The translations under genes were made by a program, and so were the position numbers. Of a stretch of DNA of 64,000 nucleotides, positions 17,865-25,022 are shown one piece after another (the stretch's first letter is position 1; every line of letters begins with the position of its first letter). This stretch comes from VBAU01 sp036005185 (lineage in GTDB: Bacteria; Bacteroidota; Bacteroidia; Chitinophagales; Chitinophagaceae). The DNA is taken from contig DASYQS010000021.1 of NCBI GenBank assembly GCA_036005185.1, positions 1-64,000 on the forward strand, read 5' to 3'. The notes under the pieces are model-generated. The model made no database searches, had not been told where the DNA came from, and was given only the letters and a program-made list of their open reading frames with translations.

Positions 17865-18312
17865 AGCGCTGGTAAAGCTAAAAAAAATATTTTTTAAAAA
17901 AAATTATTGTAATCGGTTACATTTTTCAAAAATCTCTTTAAATTAGTCTCGTCATTTACCATTTGCACACTTGCTATTATGAGAAAAAAGATTGCTTCGG
18001 CTCTGCTCAAAAGCTTATCCCTAAAAGGTTTTAGCCAATTTTATCTACCGGTGTACAGGTCGCATTTCTCTTTTTGTTTCATATCTCAGGAAAGAAAAAT
18101 GATAAAAATTACCGTCAACAATTTTTGTCACGGGCAATTTCTGCAAAGGTCAAGTCATGGCACTTGAAAAAGCCATCCTAATGTACCTGTTGATGACGGA
18201 TGTGCTTTGATGCACAATAAATAAAATACCTCAATATCCATGAGACCGGAAAACTATCTTCTGTTAGTTTTTCAAATTGATTAAGGCTTTCAAAAATTAA
18301 ATTCTAAAACTA
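17851..18312. promoter_or_regulatory. Divergent control region between the lacI operon and susC
   Basis: This 462-base gap separates the leftward lacI-GH67 operon from the rightward susC operon and must hold both promoters. It contains the palindrome at 17908 and a related element at 17849, embedded in A/T-rich sequence. The last roughly 390 bases form a long leader before susC. A 62-codon reading frame at 17979 in it has no recognisable similarity and is not called as a gene. I could not assign -7 and -33 boxes with confidence: TTTACCATTTG near 17953 is one base off the Bacteroidota TAnnTTTG pattern. Confidence 0.6.
17908..17921. promoter_or_regulatory. LacI-type operator TGTAATCGGTTACA
   Basis: This near-perfect palindrome (half-site TGTAAYC, central CG) fits the form of LacI-family operators. 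It lies between two tandem lacI genes and the divergent susC operon. The partial copy at 17849 repeats 12 of its bases. Binding by both regulators is inferred from their identical recognition helices. Confidence 0.6.
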
Positions 18313-21300
18313 ATGTTTATGAAAGTTTCAGTTCCCCAAAATCAAAAATGGTCGAACCTGGGCAGATTGCGCACAAAGAAACTTTTAGCGATTGCATTTT
18401 CTGCTTTGCTTGTTCTTGTATTTTCTGTGTCAGCGTATGCGCAAAACACAATTAGAGTAAGAGGTCGTGTTACCAACGAATCAGGACAACCAGTTCCAAA
18501 AGTTTCAGTTGTTGTTAAAGGCACAACGAATGGTGTTACCGGCAATGATAACGGAGATTTTGAGATTTCTGCTCCAGATAATGGGGCATTAATAATCTCA
18601 TCAGTGGGTTATTCTCCGCAAGAGGTAGCAATCCGCAATCAATCGTCAATTGCCGTGTCGTTAAATTCTCTTACGACAAGCATGAATGCGGTAGTAGTGG
18701 TTGGTTACGGTATCCAAAGAAAAAGAAATGTAACCGGTTCCGTAGCCAGTGTAAACCTCGAAACTATGGAGAATGCACCCAACACTAACATAGGCCAGTA
18801 TCTGCAGGGCACTGTGCCTGGTTTGAATGTGGGTCTGTCAACTTTTGCCGGGGGAACGCCTCCTATTAACATTCGCGGAAGGGTTACACTTAATGGTAGT
18901 CAAGCTACGGTTATTATTGTGGATGGTATTCAGTACACAGGTTCCCTGTCCTCAATCAATCCGGATGATATTGCAACCATTGACATATTGAAAGATGCCA
19001 GTGCAACTGCCGTATATGGCGCTCAGGGTGCCAATGGTGTTATTCTTATAACTTCTAAAAAAGGCAGATATAATCAAAAACCTAAGGTGGCATTTTCAAC
19101 TTCCTATACCATTCAGAACCCAACCGGTGGTGATAAACTCAGGCCCAAAAACAGGGAAGAGTATTTACAAGGGATTAGGGATGCGTTTTGGATGGACGCA
19201 TATCTTGCTCCCGGTTATACACAGCCCAATCCAAATTTTGATCTTCTTAGCAAGGTTGACGCATCTATGAAAGCTGGTTATAGTAATGGCACAGAATATA
19301 ATTGGTGGGATGAAGCAACAAATACCGGCTCGATCTTAGAAAATACTCTTAGCGTTTCAGGAGGTGGCGACAGGGTCACTTACCTTTTGTCGGGCGGAGC
19401 AGTTGATCAAAAAGGATATATCATAAACGACAAGTTTAAGAGAAAAAGCATTCGTGCTAATTTAGAAATAAAGCCTCTGAACTGGTGGAAGATTGGTTTG
19501 GTATCCTCTGGCTCTTTTGTTAATCAGGATGGCGCTGAACCAGGAATAGGGTTGATAAATATTTTTTCGCCGCTGCTTGTACCGTATGATTCACTTGGCA
19601 ACGTGATTCCCAGCCCAACCAATACGGTGCTGGGAAGTCCTATGACTAGTTATTATGTTACTGATCGTGACAGGCACCAATATTATTTTGCCAATGTTTA
19701 TTCAGATCTGGATGTTCCTTTTATAAAAGGATTGAACTACCGCCTGAATTTCGGAAACAACTTAAGGAATGACCAGCACTACTATGCCAGCAGGTTCGAT
19801 GCTAACCAGAATGGCCGTGCTTATAAAGACAACCGGAGCTATTATGACTATACTTTCGATAATATTCTCACTTATAAGAGGACCTTTGGGAAGCATGATA
19901 TAACCGCCACAGCTTTGTATGGGGCAATTGAAAGAAAGTTCGAAAGGACTTATGCTGAAGGCACAGGGTTCTCACGCATCACACTTGGTTATAACAATAT
20001 TGGAGGCGCAGATATTAAGGACATAAATCCGTCTAGTTTGAGAACTGCTACGGATCCGAATCCTTTTGCCTGGGAAGAAGCACTGAACTACCAAATGGGT
20101 AGGGTGAATTACGTGTATGATGGCAAGTATATAATAACAGGTACAGTTCGCAGGGATGGTTTTTCTGGCTTTGCCGAAAATTTTAAATATGGTGTTTTCC
20201 CATCAGTATCTCTCGGATGGGTTATTTCCAGTGAAGATTTCATGAAAAACTTAAGTGTAGTTAATTTTCTTAAGCTGCGGGCAGGTTATGGAACAATTGG
20301 CAACCAGGTTCCCCGTTACTTTTCTATTCCAATTGTTAATACCAATACTTCTTATGTGTATGGCGATAATAGCACTACAGTTTTTGGCCAACAGGTAGAT
20401 GCGTTAGGAAATGATAATCTGAAGTGGGAACGAACAACAGGATTAAATATAGGTGCCGATTTTACTCTGCTAAATGAACGCTTAACAGGAAACCTCGAAT
20501 ATTATAACAACAACACGACTGATTTGATATTTAGTGTGGCGGTTCCTAATATCACCGGCTTCAGCCTTTTTAGAACCAACCTTGGAAAAATTAACAACAC
20601 AGGGTGGGAAGTAGGATTGACTTATAAAATAATAAACAACAAAGATCTTAACTGGACGTCCACATTTAATATCTGGGGGAATAACAATAAAATCAAGCAC
20701 CTTACAGGTGTGGATGCTAATGGCGATGGCAAGGAAGATGATATTGTATCCAGCGGACTGTTTATTGGCAAATCTATACGGACCATTTACGATTACGAAG
20801 CTGGCCCGATTTACCAGCTAAATGATACAAGATTGCCGGGTTTCCAGATCGGTAGTTTAAGCGTAACTGATCTTGATAAAAGTGGTACCATCACAGCCGC
20901 AGACAGAAAGTTTCTCGGAAGGCGCGAACCTGCTTACCGGATGAGCTTATACAATAGCGTTGGGTATAAAGGATTTGCTTTGAGCTTTTTCCTCAACTCT
21001 GTACAAGGTGGAAAAGATGGATATCGTGAAAATAATGTACGACTCTATTTTCGTGAAGACAATTCAATAAGGAATAATGATCTTAGAGGGGTTGTTTATT
21101 GGACGCCAGCGAATCCAAACGCTAAATATCCCAGGATTATTTCCGGTACGCACTCAACTATAGAGCCTCCGCTTTATGAAAGCAGAAGCTTTGTAAGGTT
21201 GCAGGATGTTTCACTTGCTTATAATTTTTCGCCAAAAATTCTTAATAAAATAAAGGCCCAGGCTATTAGTATTTATGTAAGTGGTAAAAACCTCGTTACG

Positions 21301-21432
21301 TGGACCAATTGGGAAGGATGGGATCCGGAAGTGGATTCCAATAACGGCGCCAATGAAAATCAGGGCCGCATAGTTACGGACGGAAGACCTGTACTCAGGG
21401 GCTTTACTTTCGGCGTGCACATCACCTACTAA
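18313..21432 (+). CDS. SusC-like TonB-dependent outer-membrane transporter (xylan PUL)
   Basis: This 1039-residue protein begins with a long signal sequence ending near SAYAQ. It continues with a carboxypeptidase-D-regulatory-like domain (IRVRGRVTNESGQPVPKVSVVVKGT, residues about 46-130), the SusC hallmark VVVVGYG, a plug domain and a 22-strand barrel ending in a short aromatic strand (GFTFGVHITY). It imports oligosaccharides across the outer membrane together with the SusD protein encoded next. The position opposite the xylan-operon regulators and next to the GH30 gene indicates xylo-oligosaccharides as cargo. No extra N-terminal STN domain is seen, so anti-sigma-type signalling through this protein is unlikely; control probably lies with the LacI pair. 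Confidence 0.95.
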   Translation: MFMKVSVPQNQKWSNLGRLRTKKLLAIAFSALLVLVFSVSAYAQNTIRVRGRVTNESGQPVPKVSVVVKGTTNGVTGNDNGDFEISAPDNGALIISSVGYSPQEVAIRNQSSIAVSLNSLTTSMNAVVVVGYGIQRKRNVTGSVASVNLETMENAPNTNIGQYLQGTVPGLNVGLSTFAGGTPPINIRGRVTLNGSQATVIIVDGIQYTGSLSSINPDDIATIDILKDASATAVYGAQGANGVILITSKKGRYNQKPKVAFSTSYTIQNPTGGDKLRPKNREEYLQGIRDAFWMDAYLAPGYTQPNPNFDLLSKVDASMKAGYSNGTEYNWWDEATNTGSILENTLSVSGGGDRVTYLLSGGAVDQKGYIINDKFKRKSIRANLEIKPLNWWKIGLVSSGSFVNQDGAEPGIGLINIFSPLLVPYDSLGNVIPSPTNTVLGSPMTSYYVTDRDRHQYYFANVYSDLDVPFIKGLNYRLNFGNNLRNDQHYYASRFDANQNGRAYKDNRSYYDYTFDNILTYKRTFGKHDITATALYGAIERKFERTYAEGTGFSRITLGYNNIGGADIKDINPSSLRTATDPNPFAWEEALNYQMGRVNYVYDGKYIITGTVRRDGFSGFAENFKYGVFPSVSLGWVISSEDFMKNLSVVNFLKLRAGYGTIGNQVPRYFSIPIVNTNTSYVYGDNSTTVFGQQVDALGNDNLKWERTTGLNIGADFTLLNERLTGNLEYYNNNTTDLIFSVAVPNITGFSLFRTNLGKINNTGWEVGLTYKIINNKDLNWTSTFNIWGNNNKIKHLTGVDANGDGKEDDIVSSGLFIGKSIRTIYDYEAGPIYQLNDTRLPGFQIGSLSVTDLDKSGTITAADRKFLGRREPAYRMSLYNSVGYKGFALSFFLNSVQGGKDGYRENNVRLYFREDNSIRNNDLRGVVYWTPANPNAKYPRIISGTHSTIEPPLYESRSFVRLQDVSLAYNFSPKILNKIKAQAISIYVSGKNLVTWTNWEGWDPEVDSNNGANENQGRIVTDGRPVLRGFTFGVHITY

Positions 21433-21458
21433 TAATGATAACCGCTAAAAAAAATTAT

Positions 21459-23261
21459 ATGAAAAAAATAAAACTGTTTTTATTGGTGCTCATCCTTCTT
21501 ACTGGCGGGTTATCCTGTAAGAAAGATTTTTTGGATGAAAAGCCTCTCGATTTTTTAAGTACAGCCAATGCTTTTCAAACTGCTGCTGACTTCCAGGCTT
21601 CCGTTAATAATCTGTATAGATTAGTACGTGAAGAGTTTTATACATTGAATGACTTCGAAGTTTTTAACTACCAGTACATAACAGATCTTGCGATTGATGT
21701 TACTGCTGCCACCCCTAACCTGGTGGCTACAATTAGCCCCACCTCATCAATTATGGCAAACCATTGGACGAGGCTTTATAAAATAGTGGCAGAAGCGAAT
21801 ACAGTTACTAGTCGGATACCGAGCTCGAAGCTTTCAGAAAAAGACAGAAAGTTATTTGAAGCAAGGGGGCGTTTTTTCAGGGCTCTCGCATATAGAACTT
21901 TGGCTTATTTATACGGCGGAGTGCCACTGGTGACAGAAGAAATAACTGCACCTAAAGTTGATTTTACGAGGGCAACGAGAAAGGAAGTTTATGCCCAGGT
22001 TATACAAGACCTGGAATTTGCTGCAGCTAATTTACCTTCTCTCAATGCTGGTTCTTCTGCTATCAAAGATGGTGAAGTTTCAAGCCAGGCTGCTAATCAT
22101 CTTTTGGCTGAAGTATACATTGCAGATGGGCAATTTCAAAAAGCAGTAGATGCAGCAACGTTAGTAATTAATAGCCCTAACGTGGCGCTCATGACCAGCC
22201 GTTTTAATTTGGGAAATACGCCTAAGGATCAAAACGGTGTCACAGCCCCTGGAGATGTTTATGCGGACCTGTTTCGCGTTGGCAATCAAAATAGGGGTGG
22301 CGGTAACAGGGAGGCTATACTCGTCGTTCAGATCCAGGCCAATGTACCAGGTGGTGCAGGCGCTACCAATCTCGGATTTGCTAATGCTGGTGGTTATTGT
22401 TTGGAAAGAACACATGTGCCTCTGATGCGTGATGTAGCGGTGCCTGTTACATATCAAGACGCCAGTGGTGCTACAAAGACTACAGATATGCCAATTTTTA
22501 ACTGGCCAGCCGGGGACTATAGCTCTGGCGGTAGGGGTGTAGGATTTATGGGGCCGTCATTTTGGTTTCAGGATAGTATATGGAGGAATTCTAATAATGA
22601 TATCAGGAATGCCAATCACAATTTTGCAAGGGTGTTTAAATCTACGTTTCCGGGAAAAACAGTTAGTGGGGTTTTTGTGCCCAACCCTTACTATAACCAG
22701 AATATTGATTTTTATAATTTACCAACAGGATTTAAAGGCTCAAATGGTGTTACACTTCAGTCAGGCAAACCTAGCCGCGCAATGTATGCTTTCCAGATGA
22801 AAGCTACTACACCATATCAGCATCCGCAAGAACTATATGATCCAATAAATCGTCAATGGCCTTTTTCATTAAAAGATGGAGCCGCCTTTACATTCCGTGA
22901 TGAATATATGTTCAGGCTTGCCGAAACCTACCTTCTCAGGGCAGAAGCCTACCTTGGGTTGAATAATACAACAACTGCAGCCGCTGATATTAACGTCGTG
23001 CGTGCTCGGGCTAATGCAACGCCGGTGTTACCTGGTAATGTTAATATTGACTACATTCTTGATGAAAGAATGAGAGAATTGGGTGTGGAAGAAAAAAGGC
23101 TGCTTACATTAATGCGTTTAGGAAAATGGTATGACAGGGTTGTAAAATGTAATTCTTATTATGCCCCACAGGCAAACACCAAATATAATCTTTGGCCGAT
23201 TCCACAAGCTGAAATTGAAAGAAACAGGGAAGCAGTGCTTGATCAAAATCCAGGTTATTAA
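21459..23261 (+). CDS. SusD-like surface glycan-binding lipoprotein (xylan PUL)
   Basis: This 600-residue lipoprotein is the partner of the SusC just upstream. An ATG at 21435 lies two bases past the susC stop, but the ATG at 21459 gives a proper lipoprotein signal (MKKIKLFLLVLILL...LSC, Cys at about residue 20) and is chosen. The SusD fold is shown by FLDEKPLDF after the cysteine, the TPR-like segment ARGRFFRALAYRTLAYLYGGVPLV, and the C-terminal region FRLAETYLLRAEAYLGL ending in QNPGY. It captures xylan fragments at the cell surface and lids the SusC channel. A hairpin terminator follows 37 bases downstream, and a degraded second copy of a SusD C-terminus follows that. Confidence 0.93.
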   Translation: MKKIKLFLLVLILLTGGLSCKKDFLDEKPLDFLSTANAFQTAADFQASVNNLYRLVREEFYTLNDFEVFNYQYITDLAIDVTAATPNLVATISPTSSIMANHWTRLYKIVAEANTVTSRIPSSKLSEKDRKLFEARGRFFRALAYRTLAYLYGGVPLVTEEITAPKVDFTRATRKEVYAQVIQDLEFAAANLPSLNAGSSAIKDGEVSSQAANHLLAEVYIADGQFQKAVDAATLVINSPNVALMTSRFNLGNTPKDQNGVTAPGDVYADLFRVGNQNRGGGNREAILVVQIQANVPGGAGATNLGFANAGGYCLERTHVPLMRDVAVPVTYQDASGATKTTDMPIFNWPAGDYSSGGRGVGFMGPSFWFQDSIWRNSNNDIRNANHNFARVFKSTFPGKTVSGVFVPNPYYNQNIDFYNLPTGFKGSNGVTLQSGKPSRAMYAFQMKATTPYQHPQELYDPINRQWPFSLKDGAAFTFRDEYMFRLAETYLLRAEAYLGLNNTTTAAADINVVRARANATPVLPGNVNIDYILDERMRELGVEEKRLLTLMRLGKWYDRVVKCNSYYAPQANTKYNLWPIPQAEIERNREAVLDQNPGY

Positions 23262-23297
23262 TTTAGGAAGTAGCAATCGTTAGTATAATCACAAACA

Positions 23298-23325
23298 GGG
23301 GGATGTTTCTTCATCCTCCTTTTTT
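23298..23325 (+). terminator. Rho-independent terminator after susD
   Basis: GGGGGATG pairs with CATCCTCC (one G-T pair) around a 6-base loop, followed by six T. It is preceded at 23272 by AGCAATCGTTAGTATAATC, a motif that recurs before three other hairpins of the window. It would reduce read-through from susCD into the downstream enzyme genes. Confidence 0.8.
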
Positions 23326-23333
23326 AAAAACTA

Positions 23334-23382
23334 AGTTGAAAGAAGTAAGGGTGCAAAAATGAAGCAAAATCCAGGTTACTGA
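23334..23382 (+). pseudogene. SusD C-terminal remnant
   Basis: In one frame these bases encode ERSKGAKMKQNPGY and a stop. The intact SusD just upstream ends in ERNREAVLDQNPGY and a stop: E, R, A and the terminal QNPGY coincide at the same spacing. No coding sequence precedes it in this frame. It looks like the 3' end of a lost second susD gene, which could reflect an earlier duplicated susCD pair. Confidence 0.6.
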
Positions 23383-23746
23383 TCTGTCAGAAAAAATTGT
23401 TTTGATATTGATGCTAATGAATTATAGAGTTTAAATTTTATGACGTAAGAAGAGATAATGCTACCTCTTCTTCTTACTTACACTCGCTTGGCTATATCAG
23501 CCATTTCGCGTGGGTTAAAACAACAAGGATTCATCGAAAAAATTGAAGTATTATATAGAGACGTACACATTAATTTTAGACTCTCATAGAGCAATCGTTA
23601 AGGAAGGGTGATTCTTCATCCTTCCTTCTCTTCAACGTCGCAATTTTGAAGTATGTTATCAGTCAGATTGTTTTTGGGTTGAGATCATAAAAACACAAAG
23701 AAGGTGCTGATATTTAAAGCAAACAATCATAACACTTAACAGGAAA
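23383..23746. other. Gap between SusD remnant and GH30 gene
   Basis: About 360 bases separate the SusD remnant from the GH30 gene. They hold an unrecognised 43-codon frame at 23458 (ending at 23589), the AGCAATCGTT motif at 23590, and a hairpin at 23602. The promoter for GH30 should lie in the last 120 bases, but no convincing boxes were seen. No other gene was recognised. Confidence 0.5.
23602..23630 (+). terminator. Hairpin, probable second (relict) terminator
   Basis: GGAAGGGTGA pairs with TCATCCTTCC (one G-T pair) around loop TTCT; the following tract is pyrimidine-rich (TTCTCTTC) but not pure T. AGCAATCGTT precedes it at 23590, as at the functional-looking terminator at 23298. It may be the terminator that belonged to the lost susD. 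Confidence 0.6.
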
Positions 23747-24973
23747 ATGAAAAAATTACTTTTTATTATTGTTTTTATTGGACTATCAGCTGCAGTCTGT
23801 AAAAAGAAAGAGGAAAAAATCACTCCTCCGCCTGTGACGCATACAACAGAAATTAACCTTGCAGCAACTCAACAAACAATTAGAGGTTTTGGTGGCGCTA
23901 CCGTTTTTCGTCCTGTTTTAACAGACGCAGATGTGAATACTTTGTTTAGCAACGCTAATGATAACCAGCTTGGACTAAGTATTCTCAGGATAAGAGTTTC
24001 ACCAAATGGAAGCGGTGATTGGGCAACAGAGTTATCCAATGCCCAAAGAGCGAAGGCACTTGGAGCAATCGTAATGGCCACGCCCTGGTCACCACCTGCC
24101 TCTATGAAAACAAATAACAACACAACAGGAGGACGACTAAGCGCATCCTCGTATGCAGCCTATGCCACTTATTTGAGCAACTTTGCAGATTATATGACTT
24201 CAAATGGTGCAGAGTTATATGCTTTATCCATACAGAACGAACCCGATATTCAGGTTAATTATGAATCCTGCGATTGGTCAGCACAGGAAATGACTGATTT
24301 TATCAAGAACAATACTTTCAATTTTGGTAACACAAAACTTCTCGCCGCGGAATCTTTCAATTTCAACCAGCCTTTTACTGATGTTATATTGAATGATGCA
24401 ACTGCAGCTTCCAAAGTGTCAATCATCGGCGGACATATTTATGGCAGCGGGCTTAGAAAATATGATAATGCTCTGAATAAAGGTAAGGAGGCCTGGATGA
24501 CAGAACATTTGGATACCTTAACTACATGGGCTTCTGTTATGGCTACCGCAAAAGAAATACATGATTGCATGGCAGTAGCAAACTATAGCGTTTATATATG
24601 GTGGTATCTTAAACGTTTTTATGGACCAATTGACGAAAACGGGCAAATTACCAAGAGAGGATATGTGATGGCACAGTTTTCAAAATATATACGATTCGGT
24701 TACCAACGTATTGATGCTACTGACCCAATCGCAAATGTTTATATAAGTGCATATAAGGGAAATGGAAAATTGATAATTGTTGCGGTGAATATGAGTAACT
24801 CCCCAGAAAGCATAAAATTTAATATTAATGGAGGAGCAGCGCCGGCTTCATTTACGCCACATATTACATCAAACACTAAAAATCTTTCGACTGAAGCTTT
24901 TGTAAATGTTTCCGGAACTTCCTTTATTTATGATTTACCAACATTAAGCGTCACAACCTTTGTATCAAATTAG
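23747..24973 (+). CDS. GH30 subfamily 8-type glucuronoxylan endo-beta-1,4-xylanase
   Basis: This 408-residue enzyme cuts xylan at a position set by a glucuronic acid side chain. The N-terminus is hydrophobic with a cysteine at 18, so a lipoprotein is possible although the -1 residue Val is atypical. The GH30 barrel and its side beta domain are complete: acid/base E165 in SIQNEPD and nucleophile E253 in WMTEHLD. In the loop that reads glucuronate in GH30_8, the segment WWYLKRFYGPI keeps W286, R290 and Y292, equivalent to W289, R293 and Y295 of the Dickeya/Erwinia enzyme. That supports true glucuronoxylanase specificity. It is the first enzyme gene of the rightward arm and fits the two alpha-glucuronidases of the other arm. 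Confidence 0.92.
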   Translation: MKKLLFIIVFIGLSAAVCKKKEEKITPPPVTHTTEINLAATQQTIRGFGGATVFRPVLTDADVNTLFSNANDNQLGLSILRIRVSPNGSGDWATELSNAQRAKALGAIVMATPWSPPASMKTNNNTTGGRLSASSYAAYATYLSNFADYMTSNGAELYALSIQNEPDIQVNYESCDWSAQEMTDFIKNNTFNFGNTKLLAAESFNFNQPFTDVILNDATAASKVSIIGGHIYGSGLRKYDNALNKGKEAWMTEHLDTLTTWASVMATAKEIHDCMAVANYSVYIWWYLKRFYGPIDENGQITKRGYVMAQFSKYIRFGYQRIDATDPIANVYISAYKGNGKLIIVAVNMSNSPESIKFNINGGAAPASFTPHITSNTKNLSTEAFVNVSGTSFIYDLPTLSVTTFVSN

Positions 24974-25022
24974 CAGAAATCAATTGAAACAGATAGTTGA
25001 TCTAATAAGCCATACCGCTAGA

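Noticed and set aside
17979..18167. 62-codon frame in the susC leader
   Set aside because: No recognisable motif, lies in the promoter and leader region, and composition does not resemble the neighbouring genes.
24960..25022. TTG-initiated extension of the GH2 gene overlapping GH30
   Set aside because: The ATG at 25023 gives a proper signal peptide; the extension has no features and overlaps the preceding gene.
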